DNA of 64,000 nucleotides from CAYPPG01 sp964412555 (GTDB taxonomy: Bacteria; Hinthialibacterota; Hinthialibacteria; Hinthialibacterales; Hinthialibacteraceae). Each line of letters opens with the position of its first letter. The first letter of the stretch is position 1. The position numbers and the translations under genes were made by a program. The notes beneath the pieces were generated by a model. The model saw only the letters and a program-made list of their open reading frames with translations. It was not told the origin of the DNA and did not search any database. This document shows positions 53,732-63,171 of the stretch, piece by piece. The stretch covers positions 62,001 to 126,000 of the forward strand of contig CAYPPG010000001.1 of NCBI GenBank assembly GCA_964412555.1, read 5' to 3'.

Positions 53732-54040
53732 ATGACCTATGTAGTCTGCGAACCTTGTGTCAATTGTAAGTATGGTGATTGTGCCGAAGTGTGTCCGGTC
53801 GAATGTTTTTATGAGGCGGATGATATTCTATATATCAACCCGGATGAATGTATCGACTGTGACGCTTGTGCGCCTGTATGCCCTGTCGCGGCTATCTTTC
53901 CGGAAGACGAAGTTCCATCCGAATGGGAAGAGTATATCGAAAAGAATGCGAATTTTGAATTTACCGAGGAAACAAGACGCAATTCAAAGGATCAAGTCAC
54001 CCACGGCCCGAATTGGGATCCGGCCAAAGCAGGAGAATGA
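53732..54040 (+). CDS. 7Fe-type (3Fe-4S/4Fe-4S) ferredoxin
   Basis: 102 residues, start after GGAGAG. The N-terminal cysteine pattern CEPCVNCKYGDCAEVCPVEC followed by CIDCDACAPVCPVAA is that of the FdxA/Azotobacter-type ferredoxin. A C-terminal extension (FPEDEVPSEWEEYIEKNANF and beyond) is normal for this group. It carries electrons in the cytoplasm. It stands alone, with a strong terminator 24 bases downstream. The 239-base gap upstream shows no gene. Confidence 0.94.
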   Translation: MTYVVCEPCVNCKYGDCAEVCPVECFYEADDILYINPDECIDCDACAPVCPVAAIFPEDEVPSEWEEYIEKNANFEFTEETRRNSKDQVTHGPNWDPAKAGE

Positions 54041-54063
54041 CAAATTGGGAATTGAATAACTCA

Positions 54064-54093
54064 AAAAGGGGGAATCGATCGATTCCCCCTTTT
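54064..54093. terminator. Rho-independent terminator of the ferredoxin gene
   Basis: A perfect 30-base palindrome, AAAAGGGGGAATCGA joined to its reverse complement, ending in a T-run. Confidence 0.88.
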
Positions 54094-54131
54094 CTATTGA
54101 ATCTATTGTTTGACTGTTGGTTCTAAAAAAA

Positions 54132-54159
54132 GGTGGGTTCCACATTCGTTCAACCCACC
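54132..54159. terminator. Terminator of the repeat-protein gene
   Basis: GGTGGGTT and AACCCACC form an 8-bp stem with a 12-base loop. An A-run on the left serves minus-strand transcription ending at 54174. Confidence 0.75.
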
Positions 54160-54173
54160 CTACTTTTTTATCG

Positions 54174-55880
54174 TTATGGTCCGGCAGGGGCGGTTATCGT
54201 TGAAAAGGCCGCCGTAATATTCGCGAAAGAAGCAGAAGGAAGCGGGAACGGAGGTGTTGTAATCCTAAAGTTCGGAGCCACACTCAGAGCATAATTTTCC
54301 AATCCAACATCGAACATTTCGATAGGCGCTTCTTTCGACAGCCATAAAGGTGTCGTTTCCACAGCAGCGAAATATGGAGTAAAGCTCTCAACCGGCATTC
54401 CTTTATTACCCTTTTCACTGACATCAAAGGTTTCTGCAATACCAGCTTGATGAACCGTACCAAAACCATCGAGCACCAAAATACCGACGGAGGAGGTATT
54501 TTCATCCAATCCCAGTGAGGCATTTGCATCATTGGCAACGACATTTAAGTCTCGCGCAATTGGAAATCCGAAATAGGGTGTCGTCGAATTGGATCGTACG
54601 GGAACACCATCCACCATTTTTGGCGGGAAAGTGAAATGAGCATCACCGACCGCAAAAATTCCACCGAAGGCATCTAGCAAGTAAAATCCTTTTCCACCGG
54701 GTGTGATTTCAACATCTACGGCGAAATCGGATCCAAGCCCGAAATAAGGTAGATCTTCACGATCATTTTCCCATGGCGGAGCCAATGGCGCAAAGTTGAC
54801 CGGCTCACCAAATGCGGAATTCATTTCGCCTTCCATCGTCAACATATCGTCAAGAAGAACTCTCCCGTCATTGTTGACATCGAAATCAAGAGGCAAACGG
54901 CTTGAATGCACAGCACCGGCACCATCCAGAATGTAATACCCGTTCGTCATGGCAATTGTCTTCGTAATAAGCGGAATTGACGGAGATGTGGGCATTACGA
55001 AGTTCTCGGATATATCGATTCCCGCGGCAAGATCATCCGCAATGGAAGATGGCATAGTAAGCTGAGTATAAGCAACCGATATTTCTAAATCGCGTGCGAC
55101 ATCGGAACCTGGACCAAAGTAAGTAAAGATTGGTGTCACACTGTTTATGTTCTGATTGGTGGCAAGTGACCAGTTAACGGGGAAGTCAAGCGCGGTATTT
55201 CGTTGCAACAAGTTTTCCGGAGTGATCGTCGATCCTGTCACATCGATAGACTCGGGAAATAATGTCTGATAAATACCGGCATCTGCGGGATCCGCATTAT
55301 TGACGTCCGTTCCAAAAGGATAATAAATGAAGGAAGGTAAGTTGGTTTCTCCTAAAGGATGTACTACACCATCTTGATCCAAAATAAAATAGCCTTTGAA
55401 TCCATGCGTGATATCACGCCAATCCGGCGCGATTTCGAGATCCTCCACAACTTCAAAGCCAAAATAAGGCGGTACGGAAAAATTGGGATTTTGGACACCC
55501 AGTTCCGTCATAGTAGGAATTTCTTCAATCGGCGAAGTGATGGTGACGCCTGGCGAAGAAATCAAATTTAACGAAAATTGACCGCCATATACATCAACGA
55601 CATAGGCTCCTCTTGGCGCACCATCAGGATGTGCCACCAATTCCAAATCTTTGGCCACAGGAGCGATAAAACCAAATCGTTGAGATGTATCCTCTAGTTC
55701 CTTGAATAACAATTGCCCAACATTGTTTTCATCCAACGGAGCGCTAAAAAAACGGCCTATCCCATCCATTATGATAATACCGTCTTGATTAGCGGTAGTT
55801 GGCTGAAATTGAGCAATAGCAACGTTCACACAAATTACCGAAAGGGCACTGATGCCGAGGAGCAGCCGCTTTAGGGCCAT
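54174..55880 (-). CDS. Secreted protein built of repeated RDLE/LDGFG units (unknown family)
   Basis: 568 residues with an AAGGAGG ribosome site and signal peptide (LLLGISALSVICVNVAIAQ). The body consists of about five to six units of roughly 75-100 residues. Each starts with YFGF or similar, then a [VA]xDLE[IV] strand (VVEDLEIAPDWRDI, VARDLEISVAYTQ, FAVDVEITPGGKG, IARDLNVVANDAN), then a LDGFG-type strand (GYYILDGAGAVHSS, GFYLLDAFGGIFAVGDA, GILVLDGFGTVHQAG). A propeller-like fold seems likely. Residues near 340 contain a dockerin/EF-hand-like loop (FDVNNDGRVLLDDMLTMEG). I do not recognise a named family. Confidence 0.75.
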   Translation of the reverse strand: MALKRLLLGISALSVICVNVAIAQFQPTTANQDGIIIMDGIGRFFSAPLDENNVGQLLFKELEDTSQRFGFIAPVAKDLELVAHPDGAPRGAYVVDVYGGQFSLNLISSPGVTITSPIEEIPTMTELGVQNPNFSVPPYFGFEVVEDLEIAPDWRDITHGFKGYFILDQDGVVHPLGETNLPSFIYYPFGTDVNNADPADAGIYQTLFPESIDVTGSTITPENLLQRNTALDFPVNWSLATNQNINSVTPIFTYFGPGSDVARDLEISVAYTQLTMPSSIADDLAAGIDISENFVMPTSPSIPLITKTIAMTNGYYILDGAGAVHSSRLPLDFDVNNDGRVLLDDMLTMEGEMNSAFGEPVNFAPLAPPWENDREDLPYFGLGSDFAVDVEITPGGKGFYLLDAFGGIFAVGDAHFTFPPKMVDGVPVRSNSTTPYFGFPIARDLNVVANDANASLGLDENTSSVGILVLDGFGTVHQAGIAETFDVSEKGNKGMPVESFTPYFAAVETTPLWLSKEAPIEMFDVGLENYALSVAPNFRITTPPFPLPSASFANITAAFSTITAPAGP

Positions 55881-56622
55881 TTCGACCTCCTTAAAGCACG
55901 TTGATATTCTAATTTAAGATTCCCATCGTCCTATTCAAAAATGAGTCCACGCGGGGTTGTGCTTATCTTACCACCTTACTAAATCAACGAGTAAGACTCA
56001 AGGCTTAAATGGGGTAAAACAATTTATTTTTTTACTCTTCTGCAAAACAAACGTCATTCGGACGTCTTGATGCGCACATAAAAAGTCGAAAGCAGTATAC
56101 GGATTTCAACTGATCATGTCAAGAGAAACTTTTCCCAAGTACAACAAAAATCAGTACCTGCAGCCAATTTCTTTCCGAAGTCCGTATATCCATTTTGCAC
56201 TTTCCTCCGGTGTAGAGAGGCCTTTTCCCTTGTTGGTTTCTCACCAATCATCCTCCATAATGTGATCAGAAATCTCAAATGTAAAGGTCTCAATCCATTA
56301 CTTTTTGAAAGATGAATCGTTTCTCCATCAAAAAGAAAAACCTATCGGTGTTTTCACCGTACAAATTACAAGTCCATATATGATACATCCTTTTTATCGT
56401 TTTCGTCAATTATTAAATGGCCTTTAACCACTGATTTTTTGTATTTTAGGGCGTAAACATTAAAATTGTTTAAAATGAATCCCCGTAATTCGGCCATTTT
56501 GTGCAGAATACCCATACAGAGAACCGCAAAAATACATGAATTTTTCATTTGTACCGGTTTTATTGAAATCCTTCATGAAAAAACACGAATATTTTGAATA
56601 AATTTGAATTGTAAACGTCCAT
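55881..56622. other. 742-base intergenic region without a clear gene
   Basis: AT-rich. The minus strand at about 56160-56220 has a short open stretch (LSTPEESAKWIYGLRKEIG) that looks protein-like but lacks a start and any recognised family. Nothing else stands out. Confidence 0.45.
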
Positions 56623-57213
56623 ATGAATAACCCATTAATCGACTTTGACACTGAAGTACAAAAAAATCAGAAGGTTACGGACTATCAAGACCAATTCACC
56701 GCTATTGTGCAGGAAAATCGCGATTCGCTCATTAACACAGCGTACGGATTTCTTCACAATAAAGAGTCGGCAATGGATGTGGTTCAAGACGCATTATTGA
56801 AAGCGTATTCCAAATTACACACATTCAAAAATCAATCGAATCTGTATACTTGGATTTATCGCATCACCGTCAATCTTTGCAAAGACCGCTTACGCCAGAA
56901 CAAAAGAAAAAAAGAAATCGGAGTTGAAGACATGGGAGCGGAATCTCGACAATTCGAGCTTCCCGACCTAGAACTGAATCCAAGATCTCAGGCGGAACAC
57001 AACGAAAAAAACGATCTTCTCAACAGCATCATTGATTCGCTACCGGACAATCATAAAAAAGTCCTCATTCTTCGTGAGGCGGGTGGATTGAGTTATAAAG
57101 AGATTGCAGAAGTGCTACAATGCCGGGAAGGTACAGTTATGTCCCGTCTTTTTCATGCACGAAAGATATTAGCGAATCGGTTACAACCTTTTCTAGAGGA
57201 ACTGAACGGATGA
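56623..57213 (+). CDS. ECF-type RNA polymerase sigma factor (RpoE-like)
   Basis: 196 residues. Region 2 runs about 28-98 (AYGFLHNKESAMDVVQDALL, LYTWIYRITVNLCKDRLRQN), then a variable linker, then region 4 (about 135-190; LPDNHKKVLILREAGGLSYK, EIAEVLQCREGTVMSRLFHA). It is the first gene of a three-gene operon and overlaps the anti-sigma start by four bases (ATGA). It is only distantly similar to the sigma factor at 451. It would respond to an envelope signal transmitted by the anti-sigma factor. Confidence 0.95.
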   Translation: MNNPLIDFDTEVQKNQKVTDYQDQFTAIVQENRDSLINTAYGFLHNKESAMDVVQDALLKAYSKLHTFKNQSNLYTWIYRITVNLCKDRLRQNKRKKEIGVEDMGAESRQFELPDLELNPRSQAEHNEKNDLLNSIIDSLPDNHKKVLILREAGGLSYKEIAEVLQCREGTVMSRLFHARKILANRLQPFLEELNG

Positions 57214-57764
57214 GTATCAAGCATTCTTGCCCAAACGAGGTGCAACTATCCCAACTCTTCGACAACGAATTGTCTATCGATGAATCCCGATTAATTCACC
57301 AGCACCTCGCAGTGTGCGCTTCTTGTGCGGCCACCTATGAGAAAATCAAAAAAACAAGTGAAATGATACAGGGTGCATGTTCGATCATCCTTCAGCCGGA
57401 AGAAGGAAAAACGTTCGAAACAACTCTTCATAACCGTATAGAAAACATACGCAATCATCCCCCAACACTTGTCGCCAGACTATTTCTAGCAAGAAATCCA
57501 CTTGCTTTCATAAACTGGCAATGGAAAACTGCAGCGGCAATGATTCTATTCCTTTTCCTTTTGATTCCATTCCTCCCGAATGATAACCAAGGGTCAAAGG
57601 ACTTTTTTATGCCTCCTCTTGCTTCCGACTTTTCCGATGCAAAAATTTTTCTGGAAACCGACCCGAATGCCGGATATGACATGATCTGGGTCGTTACGGA
57701 AGAAGAGGAAAAGGAGGAATCTACCGATTCCCCGTTAGGATTCGTCCCATTGATTACTGTTTGA
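57210..57764 (+). CDS. Zinc-finger anti-sigma factor
   Basis: 184 residues from ATG 57210, which overlaps the sigma stop. The zinc-binding anti-sigma motif HQHLAVCASC (HxxxxxCxxC form) lies near residue 35 in a typical helical ASD. A single membrane helix (WKTAAAMILFLFLLIPFLP, about 105-123) leads to a short acidic periplasmic tail. It should hold the sigma factor at the membrane until released. Confidence 0.88.
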   Translation: MSIKHSCPNEVQLSQLFDNELSIDESRLIHQHLAVCASCAATYEKIKKTSEMIQGACSIILQPEEGKTFETTLHNRIENIRNHPPTLVARLFLARNPLAFINWQWKTAAAMILFLFLLIPFLPNDNQGSKDFFMPPLASDFSDAKIFLETDPNAGYDMIWVVTEEEEKEESTDSPLGFVPLITV

Positions 57765-57772
57765 GGTAAAAC

Positions 57773-58267
57773 ATGAATTATCGGAAACTGAATTCTCTTT
57801 TCTTCACAGCTGCATTAATTTTCCTCACCACTTTGATAACAACAGGGGAAGAAAACCAAAAAGTCATTCGCGTTTCTCTGATTCACGCATCTCAATCGAA
57901 ACAATTTTCCGTGGATAAGAAACTCCAATCCTTGAAATCAATTCTCAAAAAAGCGGCGAAGGATTATCAACAATTCATTGCAGAAAAAATCATCCCCAAA
58001 GAAAAGATCATCCTTGGTCAAAAACATGTGATCAAACTTTCCGATAACATGTTTCTTGAGATTCAGTTAGATCCGCTCAATAAAGACCATTACCCAATCA
58101 CAATCCGCTGGTATACAAAAGAAAAAAACGAAGAAAAGGAAATCGTCAAAGCGCAAAAGCATAAACTTCGCCAAAATTCCAGTTTTTTAATCGGGAAAAA
58201 AACTTTTGACCAAGCTCCTACAGCAGAATTAATCGCGATCGAATTCGTAAATCATCCCCAACCCTAA
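57773..58267 (+). CDS. Periplasmic hypothetical protein of the sigma/anti-sigma operon
   Basis: 164 residues with a signal peptide (LFFTAALIFLTTLITTG) and a lysine-rich body (about 20 percent Lys). Segments such as VIRVSLIHASQSKQFSVDKK and KIILGQKHVIKLSDNMFLEI suggest a beta-sandwich. It is eight bases downstream of the anti-sigma gene. It may sense the signal or be a regulon product. No family is recognised. Confidence 0.72.
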   Translation: MNYRKLNSLFFTAALIFLTTLITTGEENQKVIRVSLIHASQSKQFSVDKKLQSLKSILKKAAKDYQQFIAEKIIPKEKIILGQKHVIKLSDNMFLEIQLDPLNKDHYPITIRWYTKEKNEEKEIVKAQKHKLRQNSSFLIGKKTFDQAPTAELIAIEFVNHPQP

Positions 58268-58283
58268 TTCAAGTCTAGCGCAA

Positions 58284-58457
58284 GGGGTAACAAGGGTAAG
58301 CGAAGTCTACCCTTGGAGGAAAGCGCATTCTCCGCCAGGGCAGACCTAACGTCTTGCCCTGGCTACCCTTTATAAAATAATCCGGGTAGCAAGGGTAAGC
58401 GAAGTCAACTCCTGCCGGTTACCCCATTCTCCGCCAAGGCAGACCTAACGTCTTGCC
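58284..58457. repeat. Two tandem copies of hairpin repeat family D
   Basis: Copies at 58284-58368 and 58384-58457. Each begins GGGTA[AG]CAAGGGTAAGCG and ends in GGGCAGACCTAACGTCTTGC (AGGCAGACC in the second) and CCCTGGCTACCC. The gap 58268-58553 contains no gene. Confidence 0.9.
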
Positions 58458-58501
58458 CTGGCTACCCTTTATAGAAAAAGCAGGATTTGATTGAAATGAC
58501 A

Positions 58502-58530
58502 AAGGGGCAGGATGCGATATCCTGCCCCTT
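58502..58530. terminator. Bidirectional hairpin terminator
   Basis: AAGGGGCAGGAT and ATCCTGCCCCTT form a perfect 12-bp stem with a 5-base loop between the sigma operon and the convergent CBM9-like gene. Confidence 0.8.
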
Positions 58531-58553
58531 CCATTCAGTCTTTGAATCAATTG

Positions 58554-60032
58554 TTAAAAGAGAGACCAATTCGTAACCGAAACCCCACCCGGAGATAAGG
58601 TTAAATCGCCGTAAGTATTTTCGATGTGAGCAAACCCGCACCAGCCGATTTGTGTCTTCGGGCTGGTAGCTCCACCGTCGTCATCATTGACAGCAATATG
58701 AAAACCAATCACCGATCCGTCTGCGGGATCGTCAAGAATGGATTTCAGTACTTGAAATTCGACTTGATATCCATCATCGGTAGTAGTGGTTGCCGCCTGC
58801 CAATCCGTGCCATATGCGGGATCACCGGCTTCCGCATGACGGTAAGCTCCATTCGCCGTCATGACAAATTGACCTTCATGAAAATCGGCCGGACGCGGCG
58901 GATCGAGATTCATCCAAGCGACAACATCGTCGCTATTATCCGCATCAAAGAAAATTTCCGCGCTGTCATCTGTCCACGTACTCCCATTTTCGCTGCCGGG
59001 ATCGGCACTATCGGTAACAATAAGGTCATCGATGACGTCTACGGCGACATAGATCGCCTCTTCATCATGGACAACCCAACCAGAAAAATCGTGATCACCG
59101 AGTTCCCAATCATTGTTGCTTCCGGAATAAATGCCTGTATACGCGTTCATGTCAATTTCTTCCGCATCCCCGTATTCATCGGCATTGATTTCACCGTCGA
59201 TCGTTGGAGCATCGGTTTTCAAGGCGACATAACTTCTGCGGCCGATTAGCAAATTCCCATAACTGGCTTCTACATGAGTCTCTCCGACCCAGGTATACTG
59301 ATTGTCCACCTCGCCACCGGTGTCATCATCGTTCACAGCAACCGTAAATCCAATGATATCACCTGGTTGTGGGTCACCGATTTCACTTAGGGAAATTCGG
59401 AACTCAGCATTATACCCGGTATCGGTAATTTCTGTTCTGGCGTACCATGCCTCATCGGGTCCGTAGCCGGGATTTCCGGCTTCGGCCTGGCGATAGGCGT
59501 TATTGATGGTAATGACGTACTGCCCACCGGTATCGACAATTTCGGGAATCCCTTCCGTATTCCGTTCGGGATAGTTACTGTTATCGCCATCAACGAACAC
59601 TTCGACGCTATCATCGTGCCAGGTCGAACCATTTTCCGATTCCGGTTCAGCACTGTCATCCATTAGGATATCATCTGTCACGCGTACCGCGATATAAAGA
59701 TTTTCATCGTCGTATCCCGCATAGATCCCGATACGGATATCCTCGGCGAAGAGGGGACCTTCACCTGTTGTGACATCCCCGCCGCGGGTGAAATCCTCTT
59801 CCTCTTCATTGAATTCAATCGCCCAATAGGAACTATAGGCGGACCGGCTGTTCGCTCCCCCAGCCATGATCCACGATTCCTCAAATTCCAAATCGACGAA
59901 TCCATCGATCGTGGGGGGAGGATCGAGCGGTAACGCGATTTGGGTCTTTGTCTCATCATATGTCGACCGGTCTGCAACTGCGACACCGGCAACCAATAGC
60001 GATAAGACACACAGTGAAATAAAATGTCTCAT
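58554..60032 (-). CDS. Secreted protein with two CBM9-like domains and NWSLF tail
   Basis: 492 residues from ATG 60032, eight bases after AGGAGG. Signal peptide (FISLCVLSLLVAGVAVA). Two CBM9/DOMON-like sugar-binding domains occupy about 28-270 and 275-475; each has an ENLYIAVRVTDDILMDDS-type strand, a STWHDDSVEVFVDGDNSN-type segment and an IGFTVAVNDDD-type strand. Polysaccharide or cell-surface binding is inferred; no enzyme domain is attached. The protein is very acidic. It ends VTNWSLF, like the tails NWSIY (4974) and NWFIY (40078). Confidence 0.88.
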   Translation of the reverse strand: MRHFISLCVLSLLVAGVAVADRSTYDETKTQIALPLDPPPTIDGFVDLEFEESWIMAGGANSRSAYSSYWAIEFNEEEEDFTRGGDVTTGEGPLFAEDIRIGIYAGYDDENLYIAVRVTDDILMDDSAEPESENGSTWHDDSVEVFVDGDNSNYPERNTEGIPEIVDTGGQYVITINNAYRQAEAGNPGYGPDEAWYARTEITDTGYNAEFRISLSEIGDPQPGDIIGFTVAVNDDDTGGEVDNQYTWVGETHVEASYGNLLIGRRSYVALKTDAPTIDGEINADEYGDAEEIDMNAYTGIYSGSNNDWELGDHDFSGWVVHDEEAIYVAVDVIDDLIVTDSADPGSENGSTWTDDSAEIFFDADNSDDVVAWMNLDPPRPADFHEGQFVMTANGAYRHAEAGDPAYGTDWQAATTTTDDGYQVEFQVLKSILDDPADGSVIGFHIAVNDDDGGATSPKTQIGWCGFAHIENTYGDLTLSPGGVSVTNWSLF

Positions 60033-60202
60033 AAACAAAACCTCCTAGAAAAAAAATCTCCGTTTCCCATTTATGGAAAAGCGGGAAAATTTTACCGATA
60101 CAAACATATCAAAATCGGCTTAACGTATACCATATACTCAAAATCATTATCTGAAAATGGGAGTCTCTAATTTGTTCGGAGATAGAAGAATAGAAAATGC
60201 CA

Positions 60203-61552
60203 CTATGCGAGTATTTTTTGTATTCTTTTCACATCGAGTTCACGCGGTTGGAAGTTGGTACGAATCGCTTCTGCGGCGGCAGCACCGGCTGCCGCGCCGG
60301 TGGCCATTGCGATGCATTGGACACGGTAAGACGCATGAGCGTCATGACTGCCGCTGATACAACGGCCGGCAGTCAACAATCCATCAACTGAACGGGGAAC
60401 CAAACATCCGAAGGGAATATCGTATGGTTTTACATGCGCAGCCAATCCTTCAGCTTGGCCGGCGCCGTCGGGATTGTGAATATCGATCACAAACTGCGCG
60501 TCATGCACAACAGCGTCATCGCGCTTACGGCCTTCGATCAAATCTTTGCGCACTAGATATTCGGTTCCAATGAACCGCCGAGTTTCACGGACTCCCACGA
60601 CCGCAGGCATAATGGAAATATAAGCGTTTTGAAATCCCGGTGCGTGCCGCCGGAGAAATTCCAGCACCTGAAACGCCTGCCGGCGTCCTTCCAATTCGGC
60701 TTTCGTTAAATCTTCGATATTGGTTCCGTCGACGTGGTTGATTTGGGTGGCGTTGATCCCCACTTGGTTTTCTCTTCGGGAACGGTAAATGCGGACAACT
60801 CCGATTTCCGGCGGCAATTCTCCTGCTTTCTGTGCTTGAAGAACCACGTCTTCCCAAATACCTTCCGGTACCCGCACTTTTTTGGCTTGCCGTTCACCCC
60901 CGCAATAGATCACTTGATCGGAATCGACTCCCCCGATATGGAACATGACCGACATGGGCTGCATCAATCCATCTTCGGGTCGGCCTTTTTCATATTCAGC
61001 ACCGGACAGCCAGGCAATATCCCCGTCACCGGTGGCATCGACTGTGATGGCGGCATTGATTTTGACAGGTCCTTGCTTGGTGACAAAAGTGACACCGGCC
61101 ACACGGTTGGATTTCATCTCGACATCCGCGGCCCAGGAATGAAGCAGAATTTTCCCGCCCGCTTCATGCACCAAATCGGCATAAACCAGGTCATGTTTTT
61201 CGAGTTGGACTGTTTTTCCACCAAGACGTTTTAATACCTCATCGACAAACGGGCTTTTCACTCTTCCCATAAGCGGGTTGACAACGGCATGAACGGCCAT
61301 CCCGCCTAATCGGCCGTAACGCTCCACCAAGATCACGTTTCGGCCTTGACGGGCGGCCATTGTGGCGGCGGCCATGCCGGAGGGGCCTCCACCGCAGACG
61401 AGAACATCGGTAGTATACGTTTTTGAATTTGATCGATGTATTTTTGATTGAACATTGGATATCGGGGATTTCGCGGATGAAGTTATTGAAGATGCCGCCA
61501 CCATTGAGGAAGTGCAAAGAAAAAAACGGCGTGAAAGATTTTTTTTTGTCAT
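60203..61552 (-). CDS. Tat-exported FAD-dependent oxidoreductase
   Basis: 449 residues from ATG 61552; an in-frame ATG 19 codons upstream lacks a ribosome site. A twin-arginine-like signal (LSRRFFLCTSSMVAASS) precedes the FAD-binding motif DVLVCGGGPSGMAAATMAAR and the GRLGGMAVHAVVNPLMG segment typical of the FAD_oxidored (PF12831) family. VDATGDGDIAWLSGAEYEKG and the C-terminal GLLTAGRCISGSHDAHASYR complete it. Members act on sugars or organic acids with an extra redox partner. It follows no close operon partner. Confidence 0.9.
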   Translation of the reverse strand: MTKKNLSRRFFLCTSSMVAASSITSSAKSPISNVQSKIHRSNSKTYTTDVLVCGGGPSGMAAATMAARQGRNVILVERYGRLGGMAVHAVVNPLMGRVKSPFVDEVLKRLGGKTVQLEKHDLVYADLVHEAGGKILLHSWAADVEMKSNRVAGVTFVTKQGPVKINAAITVDATGDGDIAWLSGAEYEKGRPEDGLMQPMSVMFHIGGVDSDQVIYCGGERQAKKVRVPEGIWEDVVLQAQKAGELPPEIGVVRIYRSRRENQVGINATQINHVDGTNIEDLTKAELEGRRQAFQVLEFLRRHAPGFQNAYISIMPAVVGVRETRRFIGTEYLVRKDLIEGRKRDDAVVHDAQFVIDIHNPDGAGQAEGLAAHVKPYDIPFGCLVPRSVDGLLTAGRCISGSHDAHASYRVQCIAMATGAAAGAAAAEAIRTNFQPRELDVKRIQKILA

Positions 61553-61667
61553 TGTTGAGCAATCCTCTAATTTGAAATTGATTTTCTGAATTCGCAAAAT
61601 AATTTGCAAAACATCCCATTATTACTCGCAGATTGTATTCTATTCGATATTGGATAGCTTATGTCAT

Positions 61668-63161
61668 TTATACGTTGTGTATTTTTTCCAAAATTTCATG
61701 ACAGTACCCTTCTGCAATTTGCCGTTCATAATCATAGAAAGACTGGTCTCGATTGTGCGCTAAGGGATTTCTGATCTTTGAGAGAAGCTGAGCACGTTGA
61801 TCCCAATAATTTTTATCTTTTCCAAAAATTGACTTGAATGTATTCCATTCAGCAAAAATGATAGCGAATAAATCTTGTGGATAAGTAAAATCTACAAGAT
61901 TACGAGAAGCTCGACTTCCAAATGACTTTTCCTCTTTTTGTTGTGCTTCTCGGCATCTCTCGAAAATGTTTTTTAGATTCGAACGTTTTTTCTCCAATTT
62001 TTCTATCCACTGTTCTCCGTACAGTTCCAGCATTTTGGAAGTAACAAGATTACGCAAGGCAATTTCAGTTTCTCGCCATAATGGCCATAGATCGCTATGA
62101 CGCTCAATCAGTTTAAGATAGGTTTGGAAATGAGCAGAAAATGCGACATAATTTTCTTGCTCGGTGGCTTGAATAAGACCATAACGTTGGAACTCATCCA
62201 CGTCTGTTTGCTTCACATCAACAACTGGCCCAAAAAGGATTTGCAGGATCTTGTTGAGACTGCCATCCTCGCTCAAAATTCGAACCATATGATCATATTG
62301 ATCGAGAAAAGACCGTTCTATGGACCTCGCAGCTTGATCGACATCGACAACTTGACGTTCCCGAAAAAGCTCACTCATTTCATAACCAAGCATTTCCAAC
62401 AGATAGGGGTGGCCTCCACAATAAAAGTCCACCCGTTGTTTTAAAATAGACGTAATATCTATACCAATAGAGGAAAGACGGGCAAAATAATCTTCTTTGT
62501 CTACCTCATTGAACATACCTAAATAATGTTTGTGGAAAATGAGATCAAAAGTAGAAATGGCATTTGTCTGTAATTCAATACTCTGGAGTGTCCGTCGAGA
62601 AGTAGTAATGAAAGTAACACGCCACTCGGGGCGGTACGAAAGTTCGCGCAATCCTTGAAATCCCGAGATATCTTCTTTGAAGAGGTTTCTTGCATGATCA
62701 AATTCATCAAGGATAAACAGGATTCGGAAATCAGCCTGACGAATCTTTTCGAAGTATCGCTGGATACGTCCATATCCTTCAGTCCAAGATATTTCATCTT
62801 GAATCGCACGATTAGCCGATGCAATAATTGAATCAGTTAACCATTCTACATCTTCAATTTCATCATAACTTCGTGTCACTAAAGAACGGAAAAAGAATTC
62901 GGGTTGATCGAACGTAGCCAGGTTGATCCAGATAGGAAGTTGCCGGCGAGCAACAAGTTCACTCTTCCGTTCAATGACCGCTTTATAAACCAAACTACTT
63001 TTCCCAATGCGATAATCACCTATGATGGCCAGGTTCCCAGGCTCTCTTGGGCGAATCACGCGGTTTTCCACAATTCGCAAGCTATCGCTACGGCCGATAA
63101 AGCGCTCACCGCGGACAATACCGCCATAATCAGCAAACGGATTTTCAAAGTTCAAATCCAT
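61668..63161 (-). CDS. STAND/AAA ATPase fused to a C-terminal HEPN-like domain
   Basis: 497 residues from ATG 63161, after GAGGT. FIGRSDSLRIVENRVI leads to Walker A IIGDYRIGKSSL (about 48-58) and Walker B ILFILDEFDH (about 147-156), then a sensor-like FITTSRRTLQSI and a winged-helix-like region. The C-terminal 60 residues contain KIRNPLAHNRDQ, an Rx4H motif typical of Swt1-like HEPN ribonuclease domains. It starts 10 bases after a second ATPase gene. ATPase-HEPN proteins are common effectors of anti-phage or abortive infection systems; that role is inferred. Confidence 0.82.
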   Translation of the reverse strand: MDLNFENPFADYGGIVRGERFIGRSDSLRIVENRVIRPREPGNLAIIGDYRIGKSSLVYKAVIERKSELVARRQLPIWINLATFDQPEFFFRSLVTRSYDEIEDVEWLTDSIIASANRAIQDEISWTEGYGRIQRYFEKIRQADFRILFILDEFDHARNLFKEDISGFQGLRELSYRPEWRVTFITTSRRTLQSIELQTNAISTFDLIFHKHYLGMFNEVDKEDYFARLSSIGIDITSILKQRVDFYCGGHPYLLEMLGYEMSELFRERQVVDVDQAARSIERSFLDQYDHMVRILSEDGSLNKILQILFGPVVDVKQTDVDEFQRYGLIQATEQENYVAFSAHFQTYLKLIERHSDLWPLWRETEIALRNLVTSKMLELYGEQWIEKLEKKRSNLKNIFERCREAQQKEEKSFGSRASRNLVDFTYPQDLFAIIFAEWNTFKSIFGKDKNYWDQRAQLLSKIRNPLAHNRDQSFYDYERQIAEGYCHEILEKIHNV

Positions 63162-63171
63162 TATGGTTACC

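Noticed and set aside
56140..56220. Short protein-like stretch on the minus strand
   Set aside because: It has a plausible residue pattern but lacks a start, is interrupted upstream by a stop, and matches no family I know.
58284..58457. Possible CRISPR array, because of tandem repeats
   Set aside because: Only two long units with internal hairpins, no regular spacers, and the same units occur dispersed elsewhere. No cas genes.
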